The notes under the pieces are model-generated. The model searched no databases and was not told where the DNA came from. It worked only from the letters and a program-made list of their open reading frames with translations. The translations under genes and the position numbers were made by a program. From Vermamoeba vermiformis (lineage: Eukaryota > Tubulinea > Echinamoebida): DNA of 64,000 nt. The DNA is taken from the NCBI GenBank assembly GCA_045837725.1, contig JBEWZL010000003.1, positions 310,001 to 374,000 of the forward strand, written 5' to 3'. Positions 28,746 to 41,114 of the stretch are shown piece by piece. The first letter of the stretch is position 1. Every line of letters starts with the position of its first letter.

Positions 28746-28863
28746 GGGCACTACGACACTAACAAGAATGCACCGCTTCCCGTCCGATCAGCGAAGTTAA
28801 GCTTGTTCAGGCCTTCTTAGTACTGGGGTAGGAGACTACCTGGGAATCGGAGGTGTTGTGCTC
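28746..28863 (+). rRNA. 5S ribosomal RNA
   Basis: The sequence aligns by eye base for base with the eukaryotic 5S consensus. GCACCGCTTCCCGTCCGATC and GAAGTTAAGC form loops B/C and helix III. The internal promoter region (loop E) reads TAGTACTGGGGTAGGAGACT, followed by ACCTGGGAA and GGTGTTGTGCTC. The first 30 bases to GCACCG match yeast 5S spacing exactly, and the 5' GGGCACTACG pairs with the 3' CGTTGTGCTC-type end (helix I). A T-run (TTTACTTTTTTGG) follows directly and fits a Pol III terminator. It is a single dispersed gene here, not part of an rDNA unit. Confidence 0.93.
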
Positions 28864-29166
28864 TTTACTTTTTTGGCCTTACGTCTTAGCCTATGTTTTG
28901 TTCGGGGACGATGATGCTTAGATCTGTTAGATCCAAAACCGAAAAGGCCAATAAGAATTCAAAGAGAGACAAACCGGATTATTAACCTCCATGCTCATAA
29001 ATAATAAGGGAAATTCCTTTTGGTTGCTGGTAGACAAAAATAGATCAGTTTTCATTCCGCCAACAAAATTTTCTGGCGGTTTGGTGTGATACCTTTTTTA
29101 ACCAACATTGTTGACGCTAGAGCACAAATACATTTAGTTATTATTTAAGGCTACTAGACTCACATT
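28864..29166. other. 5S terminator region and dipeptidase promoter
   Basis: It begins with the T-rich Pol III stop and then 5' flank of the dipeptidase gene. No other gene was recognised. Confidence 0.4.
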
Positions 29167-31240
29167 ATGGATAAGATTCAGTTGACGGATGAAATCCAAG
29201 GAGATCCGAAGCTTTACAACCCGGGCATGCGACCACGCACCAAATGGATTATTGCCGGTACTGTTACTGGTGTCGTGTTGGTGGCCGTAGTATTAAGTAA
29301 GCAATATATAATACAAAATCTTCTTTTTGATCAATTACCGATCGTCAAAATTAATTTATTGACTTACTAATAATTTGCGGTTTAGTTGTTGTATTATATT
29401 TCACTATTATTGCTGGCAAGCCTCCATCTGATCCGAATGAAAGAGCAATTTGGTTGATGAAGAAAAATTTATTGATGGATGGTCACAACGATCTAGCTTA
29501 CGCTCTTCGGTAAGTCTTCAAAAATTCTAGAAAAATTAACTTATAATAAAGCATGCATCCTACTATTTATGGAACCTTAAAAGACTACCGATGGAATATT
29601 AATTTGTTTTTCAAATAGCAATCTCGTTCAAAGTAATTTGTCGATGATAAATCTCAACGAAAAGCAAGGTCAATTAAATACAGACTGGGTCAAGGCTCGA
29701 GAGGGATATTTATCTGGGCAATTCTGGTACGATCCATTGTTCGACTGTCCCATCCGTCTTTTGACACTTTTAATAATACTTTGACAGGTCTGTGTACGTG
29801 CCGTGCGGAGTTGACGCCGATAAAGTTGCAGTGCGAGACACGCTTGAACAAGTTGATCTCGTCAGACGATTGACTGAGACCTACCCTGATGTCCTGCAGG
29901 GTTGGTTCGAGCAGTCAGCTCAAGCCCGCATTTTCTCAGTACAAGATTGCTTCGTTCATGGGCATGGAGGGCGGTCACTCTATTGACAGCTCATTGGGCG
30001 CACTGAGAATGTTCTACGACCTCGGTGTCAGATACAGTAAGTGCTATTTGACACGTGAAAAAAGATCATTGTTAGACACGTACTTTTGGGCACTGTGTCT
30101 CGTAGCCTAATTATTCAAATGTCGCGGTATTAACAAGTCTTATTAACAGTGACACTCACTCACGTTTGCAACACTGCTTGGGCTGAATGCTGCTACAACA
30201 GCACTACCTTCCCTGACGTAAGAGGACTCACTTCATTCGGTGTGTCGGTCGTGAAAGAGATGAACAGGTAACACGAGCCATTCATACGCATTATACAATG
30301 ATACTAACAACGTGTAATCATCAGACTTGGCATGCTCGTTGATTTGAGTCACGTGGCAGTGAAGACAATGCACGACACTCTCGATGTAAGTGGTCAAAAG
30401 TTGTCACCAAGACGCGATTAGTACTTAACACAGTCGTTCAGGTTGTCACTGCCCCTGTCATCTTCTCCCACAGCAACGCTAAAGCAGTGAACGATCATCC
30501 TCGCAATGTTCCTGATGACGTTTTGACACGTCTCAAAGACAATGGTGCGTCATAGAACGATCTGCGCACGAGACAAAACTCACTAATGTAATGTTGTTAT
30601 TGTTAGGCGGCATTGTGATGGTGAACTTCTATCCGCCGTTCTTGTGCCCTGATGTTTACAAGAAACAAGTACGTGCTTATTAATAATCACGCCATTGTTA
30701 TGATTTTAATTAATGTTTTTGTACTTGCAGCAAGAGCTCGAAGCATTGAACATAACGACCTCGTCAGCCGAGTTGATTGCGTGGTACAACGCTAACCCTG
30801 ACTCGTGCACGATCGATCACGTGATTCAACACATTGAACACATCATGGACGTTGCTGGTCCTGATCACGTTGGTGTTGGCGCTGACTTTGATGGTACGTT
30901 GCAACTTGGTCAATGACACGTGTCATATTCGAGTCAGTGGTGGCACGTGTCAACTTGTCAAACCATTCTATAATTAACTGTTGCTGTGTGACAGGTGTTG
31001 GATTCTTAGTGAAAGGTCTCGAAGATGTCTCAATGTACCCGACTCTGATTACTGGTAAGTCTGTTAATGTCGTTCATGAAAATTTTGTGGATCGAGCTCT
31101 AACCTTTCGAATCAGAATTAATTAAGAAAGGCCATAACGACGTCGATATTACTAAATTTATGGGCCAAAATATTAAGCGAGTGCTTGACGCTGCTGAAGA
31201 AGAAGCTGAAAAGTTGCAAAAGGCTCCATCCGCCAACTAA
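29167..31240 (+). CDS. Membrane dipeptidase (peptidase M19), apparent one-base frameshift
   Basis: Zinc metallopeptidase that cleaves dipeptides. It starts [20 protein letters not shown], followed by a type II membrane anchor ([17 protein letters not shown], continuing [11 protein letters not shown]). Zinc-ligand motifs are [47 protein letters not shown] and GVGADFDG. The family motifs [19 protein letters not shown] and [12 protein letters not shown] are present. At about 29890-29905 the frame shifts: TYPDVLQ is read in one frame, but [18 protein letters not shown] needs the next, with a GGG run at the junction. A one-base error or a real indel would explain it, and no well-placed intron does. 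About 11 exons, ending [13 protein letters not shown]; AATAAA at 31285. Confidence 0.88.
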
Positions 31241-32127
31241 GGCTCAGATGCGCTAAAATTAATTTTATTTTTGCTAACTCGTGCAATAAATGTTTAATAT
31301 AGTACTTATATCAAATAATTTAAACAATATTAAGCTAGCAAAAAAAAAAAAAGAAAGAGGTGATTGCGTACCGTGCCCCTGTGTTAGGGGACCGCAGATC
31401 CGCTCGCACTCGAGATGAATCAACGGCAATACACGAAGTATACTCTATTTACATGAAAGTATTTGTTAGAATCATTTGTAGTCTGCTACATGGACCTGAC
31501 ACGTACTTTATGATCATTGATCGATGGCTTCAAACGTCTCTCGTTTTAAAAGTCGATGAAGCACGATTACTTTAGCACCCAAATACGAGTTGATAATACA
31601 AAGGCTTAAATATCTAAACCACATTCTGAATCGGGTTAGTTTTGGGAATGAAATCGAAATTGAGCTGATGAAAAGTAATTGCCAATTCAATCTTGAAATC
31701 AAATCTGCGGGTAATTAATCAGTTGTTCATCTTCTATAATTATATCGCCTTACTACTGTGGGCTTAATTTTTATTGCGCAGCAGCGCTGTTTGTGTAAAG
31801 CACAGAGAGTCGAATGGAGTATTCCTTTGTTAGCGCTACTCGATTGGTATACTACTCTCTAGACTATATACCAAGCGGTTCAATTTGCGGTTAGGTCAAC
31901 GCCTTATAATGAGCTTACCAATGGCGCAATTCTTAATAATAGAAATATTAAAGCAGTGGCTAATCAAAAACGTTTATTCGGCGACTCTAAAAAAATAGTG
32001 TTCGAGGCTGTATCTCAGTTAATCTCCGTAAAAAAGACGTAATAAGGGCAACAATAGGCTAATTTGGATATGTACAAGTTCATTTTTTAATTTTACAACG
32101 AATTTTCTTTTTGAGATAACAGATCTG
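31241..32127. other. Convergent intergenic region, no gene seen
   Basis: At 887 bases this is the longest gap in the window. It contains the dipeptidase poly(A) signal, an A-rich run near 31340-31353 and a short hairpin (CCCCT at 31376, AGGGG at 31386). Open frames here are short and lack splice-site continuity or similarity I recognise. No tRNA or rRNA pattern was found. Confidence 0.45.
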
Positions 32128-35100
32128 TTACACGTCTGTATTAACTACAGCAGGCTTTCCAAAATTCTTAAAAGCGAGCTCAGTGATCTTATTCATCCAA
32201 TCTTGCTTGTCTGCCTCGCTCGTCGCACTTACATTGACTTTGAATTTTTTGTCGTTACGCACCAAAGTGAATACATTCGTCGAGGATTTGTCGAATTTGC
32301 CGTCCTCAACATTCCAAACATATAGCGATTGATTAGGGATGACGTACTTGACGAGATTGTCGCCTTTACTCGCGACCACGAGGATCTCGTTGAATAAATA
32401 GAACATCACTTTGGTGACTTTAAGACTCTTCAGCGCCGTCATCTTAAGCATTTTAAGCTCGCCTAAATAAGGAAATTAGCGTTAATATCAATCGAAATTG
32501 AATTGATCTGAAGATCTCGTTCATGAAAAAACTTGATCCGCCTTTTTAAGGGATGTAATGCATGGTAATATATAATTTATAGCATACCTTCTTTAATAAA
32601 CTCTAAGCTATCCATTCGCGAGAATACATAGGGCTGTTCTTCTGTTTTCTAGAAAAAATTAAAGTCAGTACGCAGATCCGTTACAAAAATAAAATTGATA
32701 AAATAAAAGCTAAACAATTGATATTACGTACTAAATACTCTTCCCAATCGAGTTCATCGTCCAATTGCGATTTTTTGATCAAATTGTCGGTAATTCGTTT
32801 CAGTTCATTAGTCTTGGCCACAACTTTTTCAATGCCGCTCTTAGCGTTAATTACATTTGTTTTGTCCACGTGATTGACGGGCATTTCTTTCAGCAATTCA
32901 TTTAATAGCAACGGATATTTAGTAATCCTAAATTAACGAAAAAATATTAGTCCGGATCCAGATCTACTTTTCGCGATTGAAATGTACCTTTGCAACGGTT
33001 TGATTAAAAAGTCGTGAATATCGCGTCTATTAGTAATCATCTTGCTGTCTTCCAAGAATTTGTGGAATGTTTTGTTCTGTTTGATTTCTTGCGCCAACTT
33101 CTCATTCGATTCATTTTGATTTTGACAGTACAACGTGTACGGCGTGAATCTAGGCAACTATAGTCATAATAATATTAATAAAGGTCATATTGATATTATA
33201 ATAGTATACAATGTTACGTAGCAAAAGAAAAATTTGACCGAATAAAAAATTCTCCGAAGACTTACCACATCCAAAAAGATTTTTCCGACGCAAATAGATT
33301 CATGATGGTTCAAATTCAATGCGCTAAATGAGGACACAAGATCTTCGCTGATTGGAATCAGTTGTTCGATGTTGCCAAAAATAACTTTGCTCGCTTCAGG
33401 CGTTAAAACATTTAATAAGGCTGATGGCTTAATATACGTCTATAATAAATAAAAATAATTAATATACGATCAAATAATGAGGTTTAAACGCGAAATTTTG
33501 CCTAATTAGGAAATTTTGAAAAAAGTTTGACTGGAGAGTACTTACATCCACGATTAATTTCAAATCGTTCAAGTAATCTTGTTCCGTGTTAATAATCTCG
33601 CGCACGACATATGCAAACAACTTATCAGCCTCATTCATCACTGGTGCGCCGTTACCGCCGTTGTTCGCAGCATTTTGTTGCGCTTGATTTTTGGCCAGTT
33701 CTCTCGGCGACAAATGCTTTTGTGCTGTTTTGCGCGACAATTTCAAGCTGTAATAGGTTGGCACACGATTAGTCATGCGGCCAGTGGGTGACACGACTGG
33801 TTCGGGCTGTGTTTGTGCCGAGGGAGTAGGCAATGTGCGCGCTGGTATGGCGGGTCTTGGGCCGGAGACTGAAGCAGAGGCCTGACGTCCAGGCGGATGT
33901 GAGGCACCTAGGGTCGTCGGCTTGGACTGTTCTATGGCCGCGTAGGGCTCGGGAGGGTTGTAGTCGAGGACTTCTTGGGACTGCAACACGTGTACTTAGT
34001 ACAACTCCTTTTTGTCGCAGGAGGGAATTACAACGTAATTATTTCATTATATATTCATAACATAGAGTATATTGATATATATAGAGGTCGTATATAATAA
34101 TAAAACATATGGGGATACATACACCAAAACTTACGGACAATGCGGTCGAAGCAGTGCGACGACTCAACGCACGAGCCACTAATGGATGCAATTAAATACA
34201 ATGAATATAAAACAATAAATATCATTCGAGGGGACGTACCTCCTGTTTCAGAGGGTTGTTCGGGGGCAGGAATGGATGACATTGTTTTAGGCAAAGGTGG
34301 TGACAAGCCACTCGAGACAGAATTGCGTGGTGGTGGCACCGGTACTTTGACACCGTTTGAAGGCAAGGCCACGTGACTGTTCATGGGTGAGTGACTGGGA
34401 CTGGGCGTGACAGCATCGGACATTAGTGTGCTTTTTGGACGGGGTCGCGGGGGTGCTTTTGTCAACGAAGGTGAGGGAGGACGTGCTGGCAATGGTCTCT
34501 ATATTCATAATTATAGTAGTATTAGGCATCTATAGTACGAAGAATTGTGTTCGAGTGCTAAGGTATTGTTGTCGATAGTACTGGATTTCCTTAAAAGGCA
34601 AGTGACCAAAGATATTTTTTTTTTGTTCGATATTAATTAAAAATTACCTTCGCTGCAGCAAATGCCTATAATAATATCAAATATTAATACGGAGCAAATA
34701 TAATAAAAGAGATTAAACGACAATATTTTATATTGCAACAATTAAAATTAAAAATTACGGTGGTGTATATTTAATTGAATTGTATATCAATGGTATTATA
34801 TTCAATTTATCATATAATTAATTACTTACTTCGGTTTCAGGCTTATCGTAGCCCATGTAAGTTGAGATCAGCGAGTTGATTTTTATGGTCGTATTATTGG
34901 GCAAGGCAGAGCCGAGTTCTTTCTTAATATTTTCAATGCACTCTGTTAATATAGTAATTTGCTTATTTTTGCGCGTGATCTGTTTTGTAGCCCACGAGTT
35001 TTCTGACGCGGATCTGGCACTTTGTTTGCCTTTTGGAATATCTTCATCTGAATCTTCGTCGTTGTCTTCTTGACACGCATCGTTCAATAAATATTGTTTG

Positions 35101-35659
35101 CATTTAAAGTGCGATTTGATACCACAGCCTAAAAGTAGATTCAACGAAAGGGTTAAAAGAAAATTCAGTTGTTCATTAATTATTCGTATTGACGTACCTG
35201 TGCATGTAAAGCATGATTTGCTTTCTCCCCAAATTATCTAAATTAATCAGAATTAAATTGAATTTTATTTTGCCGTTGCAGATCGAACACAAAATCTTCA
35301 AAAAATTAAAAAATTCTAGCGATTAATTTAATATTATTTGCACCATACCTTTTGACAGTGGTCGCATAATTCGGCTTCTTTTAGTTGTGTAATCACGAAA
35401 ACATGTTCTTTTTGGGCGCCATCTTGCGAGATGTTCAAACTGGGTATTGGGCCGTTTATTAATGGTCTCGCCATGGTACTAATGCTCTTAATATTAGTGA
35501 GCTGCACGAGGCCACCTCTGGTGCTCTGTACAAAAGTTGTTGAAATCTTCCGTTTTAAATTTCCGCGTTTTGGGGCCGGAGATCCAAACAACCCAAAAAT
35601 AGCATTCAATTCAAGGAATACGCATTAAATAAATTAATTCCTACCACGAACAATAGCAT
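32128..35659 (-). CDS. RhoGEF: C1 domain, Pro-rich region, DH and PH domains
   Basis: Activates Rho/Rac GTPases by nucleotide exchange. An N-terminal C1 zinc finger spans the first exons with spacing H-x12-C-x2-C-x13-C-x2-C-x4-H-x2-C-x8-C (HVFVITQLKEAELCDHC, then FTCTGCGIKSHFKC). A short helix and a Pro-rich stretch (PARPPSPSLTKAPPRPRPK) could bind SH3 domains. The DH domain starts VVREIINTEQDYLNDLKLIV and contains DIHDFLIKPLQRITKYPLLL. The PH domain runs from GELKMLKMTALKSLKVTKV to SEADKQDWMNKITELAF, ending VVNTDV-stop. The start is uncertain: MLLFV (35659) spliced to STRGGLVQL is preferred, and ATG 35474 is the alternative. About 14 exons, roughly 780 residues. Confidence 0.9.
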
Positions 35660-36019
35660 TACACTCTATTGAAAATAGTAGCTCTTCCAGCCACTCTCGA
35701 AGTAGATTCGTGCTTCAATAGGTATTGTACCTTGAATGATGATGATGCGATCGTCGCGCATGTAAGATCTCAGCACATAATACAGCGACTTTGTCTATTC
35801 AAAAACCAATTTGTTTACCCAAAGTGAATAAGCGCTGATCTAGATCTTTCGATGACATGGGACGATACTACGGGACGGTCGCTTAAGTTATAAATAATAT
35901 TACCTAATATTCATTATTGCATGTTAATGCGGTCCAGAGCGGCATTAAGTTGGTCTTTCTGTGCCGCCAATTCGTATTTTTATTTATTTTCTTTTTGTGA
36001 CAACCACACGGCTCGATTA
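35660..36019. promoter_or_regulatory. Shared upstream region of RhoGEF and karyopherin genes
   Basis: The 360 bases lie between two divergent genes, so both promoters lie here. No specific element was recognised. Confidence 0.4.
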
Positions 36020-39000
36020 ATGGCTCAAAATATTAACATCGAAAATATTGAGCAGTTTACGCAATGCTTACTGGACTTGCAAAGTCCTGCGGTACGTTAT
36101 TCATGTTTAATTAATTATGATATTATTTTCGAATAAAATTGAGGCTTATTAATTTCGATTAAACAATGGCTTTCTTGTAAACTATGAAATGCGCTGTAAT
36201 ATTAATTATTATATATTTTTTTATAGAATCAGCAACGGATGGATGCGGAACAAGCAATTCGCGCTTTGGAAGCAAACAATGTATGCGCATTATTTCGTGT
36301 TAAATATATTAATATAGTATTATATAGCCCGATCCATACGTTGCATACCTATTAGGGACTCTTGCAGCCCAGGAAGGGACGGTAATGGCGATGGCTGGCA
36401 TTTTATTAAAAAATCTTCTTAAGGTACGCAGACTGTCTCTTATATGGCTATAGTATAACGCTATTTATTTTAGAAAGATGCGGTGAATCACTCGCTGTAT
36501 GATTCGATCTTTGAAACACTCTTTGTAAGATCCAGATCCAAAGATCATTTTAATTTTGCTTTTTTTTGAACTGTTAATTAGAATGTGAGCGGTAAATGGC
36601 GCGGTTGGACAATGGATCGGCGTTTCTTTCATCCGGTACGCTCGTTATTATATATAATATATAATAATAATTAAATTTTTGTAACGGACTTTTGTGTCTT
36701 CAGCTGCTGTGCTATGCCGTGAAGAATCAATTGACGCGAAACAACGAGACATTATTCAACAAATATATTGCACTATTTGATAGTGACAATCCAAACCACG
36801 TTAATTACGCATTATCAGCGAGTGCACTTTTGTTAGAGGTAAAAATTTTTTTATTTTATTTTGTTGTTGCGAGAGACCGATCGAGCCGCTACTAATAATG
36901 GAAATTTCCTTTTTAGGAACGTGGTGATTTGTTGGAAGCATTTCATAACGAAAATTCAGCTCGATTACATCTTGTGCTTGACAAGCTGATCCTGCTGTTA
37001 AAGTTGGACAGATCCGAGTACGCCCGAGAATTATTCCACACATTGAACGTGGCTGTACAGGAAGAGACGGGATATTTCATGAACGAGCCAGTGCGGACAT
37101 TAGTGCTGCAAAAAGTGCTCGAATTGATTGACAAGGGCGTGTCATTTGGCTATACGATATTAGGGTCGGGGTTGGGCTTGTACGAGCATTTCGAGCCTTA
37201 TATGGAAAGAATAATTAACGGCATGAGCAAGGTTGACACCTCGCCGAGTTTGGTCGCTGGTCTGAATGACAATACCTCTGAGGGCCATTTAGAGATTATA
37301 GTTAACTTTTGGATGGATTTTTGCGATGCCGAAAAGAATAGACAAGCGGCGCACGAAGAATTCTCAAAATATGAAATTTCAGCGCCGGAGAATATTTACC
37401 TGGGACTACTGCAAAGATACGGAGATAAAGTCCTGAACGAGTTGATTTTGTTGCCCAAGCGTCTGGTATTTGACACGTGTCAAAGTGTCAAAGTGTCATC
37501 ATCGCTGATTTTCTTTCCTTTTTAGGAAATTACGGTGGAATTCGAAGACCACTATTGGTATGGTCCGTACTTGCAGTGCATCGCAGATATCGCAAATGCG
37601 GTCAATATCAGCATTTCGCCTTACGCGGACAAAATCGACGTGAGCCGGGCAACGCTACTTTTGGACGCCAGAACTCATTGGACAGAAACACTTGCAAAGA
37701 TTACACCTGATTCATATAACAGTGGTGCCGATCGTACGTCATTTTAAACTTTGAATTTTTGCAATTTAAATTAATTTGCTGATCGCAGGATATTACATTC
37801 AACTTCGCCTTTCCCCGTCATTTTTGGTCGATGCTTTGGACTCTGACTGGGACGGCCTCGAGTATCCAACAACTCTAGGGGAAATCAAGGCCAATGTAAG
37901 TGTAGAGACACTATAGTCTAGTCAATAGGACTATATATAGTAGTGTTTGTGATGCGAAAAACATCAGATCATGCAACAACCGAAATTTTTTTCATTTTTT
38001 TTTCGCTGCGACTAAAAAATTGTTTTTCTTAATGACGACATTATTATTTAATTATATTATTGTATTTTGTTGCATATTATTAATAACGCTATTTTTGTAG
38101 TTCGTGTCCAGTGCCGCCGAGTACCTTCCAATGTACGACAAATCGGTCCAAAAAAAGTGCATCAAATTTGCATGCGAGCGTGTCAATGCCGCAGAAAACA
38201 ATCCTTTAGACTCATTTGCAGAAATGTTACGGCTCCCATTGGTCAAAAAAGAATACTCCGATTTTGTCATTAAAAATTTGCAACAACAACCGATGGGCTT
38301 CGAAGAACAGCGCGAACAGGAGTTTAAATGTTACAACTATTTGGCGCAACTTTACAACGTGCCTGAAGAAGCTTTGCAATTATTTATCAACAACGTCACT
38401 GGCTTTGACAGCCGGGATCCAATGACACTTTATCACTTGATCAAACGTACGTATCATATATATATATATCTTTATTACAATAATAGCCAAGTGCGATTAT
38501 TATTTATTTGTCTATTTGATCAAGCAGATCCACTAACAATTTTTACAGCCGTGCAAGATCTAAAACAGGTCGAGGAGATATTCGAGAATCCAATTAATAT
38601 AGAGCTTGAAAATAAGAAGGAGACAAGTACGATGAAACTCTATTATTGCTGGGCTTAGTCTGTCAAAAAATCGGGTCCAAGATCTCATCGGGGATGTACT
38701 CCGAGATATTGCGGAGATTGCGCGCACTGTCGTACAAATCTTATCACATATTCGACACTATGGCGAGCATTGTGCCGCCTGCAGGAGTGTCGTATTTGAG
38801 TCACTTAGAATCGATGATCGATTTGTTTGAAAAGGTACGTATGACTAAATATAGTAATTACCAAATATGGTAATATCCCAGTAACGACAAATTGTTATGA
38901 ACGCAATGACTAATTACTGCAAATTTCTACAAATTGATTTTTATTCGTAGACGTACGATTAACTGCAATTTCCTTATATAGAAAGTCCAATCCCACGTGT

Positions 39001-39464
39001 CAGACGACGTGTTCGTTGAATATGCCATTCGCGGACTGACAGCGTTATTGCAGTCGTTCAAAAAATCCTCGAACGAGTTCTTGTTCATCGGTCAAATCAA
39101 ACGCATTGTCAGCGCACTTCAACCGGCATTAGAACCGGACCGCGAGCCTTCAGAGGAGACTTTAAGGGCTTATTTGACCTTCATCAGGTACGTATGCAGT
39201 CACATCCCTCATTTGAGATTGACCTTCCGATGACACTTTGACACTTAGATCTGAGTGCTTCAATTCATTTTCTGAAGCTGATTAAATCAAATGCTAGTCG
39301 TTAACATCGTTAATTTTGCTAGGGAGTTGTATGCACTAGAGCAAGGATCAATCACTTTGCGCTCATTGCCCGTGCAATCAGTGCTGCAGCGTGCGAGCGA
39401 ATCACGTGACAGACACACGAAACACTTGGCACTGTCAGTTGTCAAGCTGTTCGCGGACAAATAA
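36020..39464 (+). CDS. Importin-beta-like karyopherin (HEAT-repeat nuclear transport receptor)
   Basis: Likely nuclear transport receptor that binds Ran and cargo. It starts MAQNINIENIEQFTQCLLDL. The N-terminal pattern RMDAEQAIRALEANNPDPYV, YLLGTLAAQEG and AGILLKNLLKKD is the karyopherin signature region. Repeated HEAT-like helices continue to the end, including YEHFEPYMERIINGM and IIVNFWMDFCDAEK, close to importin-beta HEAT repeats. About 17 exons, roughly 870 residues, ending VVKLFADK-stop. At 38620-38665 the frame changes. Either a 32-base intron (GTACGATG...GCTTAG) is removed, or one base is missing in ATGAAACTC; the second gives a smoother helix (TLLLLGLVCQKIGSK). Which karyopherin subfamily it belongs to is not decided. 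Confidence 0.72.
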
Positions 39465-39743
39465 AGCTGCATATCAATTGCAAGAAAGATGTGTTGTGCT
39501 GGACAATAAGTGATTAGTCTTAAGGAATGACACGTCAAAATGAGCTAAGAACTTGCACGTGACACGTGTCAAAGTGTCAAAATGCCATAAGTCAGGTGCT
39601 AGCAAGGTAAATGTCATGTAATTTAGTCGTAAATGTACGGCTGGATCTGCGATCAAGGTATCATGACTTAATATTTTAAGCGCGTGCTTTGCTCGCAATT
39701 TACGTTTACTACTAAGTACAAGGTCCTATATGATATAATACAC

Positions 39744-40990
39744 TTAAATATAATTATTGGCGATCAAATACGTGCCAATTAACGTGGCAATTGATCCGAC
39801 ATTAAAATTGAGCTGGATCGCAAAGTCTTTGGGAAGGAGATACGCGCTAGCAAAGTAATAGATAGCATATGGCACTAGCACTATAGTCGAGGGGAATAAT
39901 ATGATCGTTCCTATTATGCTAAAAAAGCAGGTGAACCAAACCACCTCGCGGGAGACGAAATCTTTTTTGAGCTGAGAACCAATCAGTACTATCGCTAGTA
40001 TCAAAGTCGGCCATATTATTGATGCACCGCCGTATTGTAGAGCCGATAATACCAAATAAATTGCAGTGCGGATCCACAATCCATTAAACTCGTTGAAATT
40101 GAGTTCTAATGCTTGATTAGCCATGAGCATAATGACTATCGGCAATAAATTGAATGGAGATCGCCAATAGAGTATATTAAAGTTCCATATATTCGTCCAA
40201 GCGTATTCTCCTCTTTGAAATTTCTTCAAGATCAAATCCAAAACTGGCGTTAACGACAAAAACTGCTCAAAAAGTCAGTATTATGTAATTAAGGCGATAT
40301 ATATCGACTGACTTACTCTAAGTACCGAGACTAACGGTTTTAATCGCTTAAAGTGGTGTCTAACGTTGATAAAAATGTTAGATCCGGTTGGATTTGCCAC
40401 TGGCACTTCAGCTTCATAAAGTCTAAGCCACATAGGCTTAGTCGGTAATAATACTAAGAATTTCCAAAAAGTTTCAGGCGATCGAATCACGTTGTTGTCC
40501 ATCCAAGGTCCGTAGAGCGGATTTGCCTTGCCATTAAAGACCTTATTAGAAGCCTCGCGATTTCTTCTGCGAATAAAATGACACAATTTAGGCGTCGCTG
40601 TATATGGAGAGTTCCATCGCACAGATGAATTACGGCGCGAGTACATGTCGAGAATGAAATCGTGAGTAGATTTGTTGACGAGTGATAAATTGAGAAGGTC
40701 TCGATCGCTCGGATAATCGATGACGAATTCTGATAGTATTTGGGACCATAATTCTTTGGGTAACGTCGGCGCATCTCTGCAGAAAAAATGAAAAAATTAA
40801 ATTTATTTGAAACAAACCTCTAAATATACTTTAAAATATTTTGCACGCATTAATATGCTACTTACACATTAGTCTTATTAGGACGTCTTAAATTGCGGCT
40901 AAGAGCTCGTTTCAACCGTTTGTACAAAAAAGCTACTGCGCTGTACGCAGCAAATCCGCCTACTACTGCGGTTGTAACGGGAATATTCAT
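39744..40990 (-). CDS. F-box protein with C-terminal multi-pass membrane region
   Basis: Not recognised as a named family. The N-terminus MNIPVTTAVVGGFAAYSAVA is hydrophobic, followed by a basic stretch (KRLKRALSRNLRRPNK). An F-box-like motif follows (LPKELWSQILSEFVIDYPSD, then LLNLSLVNKSTHDFI). The C-terminal half has several hydrophobic segments (NLLPIVIMLMANQALEL, TAIYLVLSALQYGG, IIWPTLILAIVLIGSQL, WFTCFFSIIGTIILFPST), ending LIGTYLIANNYI-stop. Four exons, about 400 residues. An F-box joined to a polytopic membrane domain suggests a membrane-bound ubiquitin-ligase adaptor, an inference. Only 124 bases separate its start from the divergent gene at 41115. Confidence 0.7.
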
Positions 40991-41114
40991 TTGTAAAATA
41001 ACAATATATTGTCTGGTAATAAGCGCTGTGGTTTGTGATTGAGTTTGCAAATGATTTAAAGACAAAAAAATCTGGTTTTAGTTTATTCCGATCGGACGAG
41101 AGGAAGAGCAGAGA

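Noticed and set aside
31360-31702. Short open frames in the 31.2-32.1 kb gap
   Set aside because: No splice-site continuity, no domain and no start context; typical of random frames.
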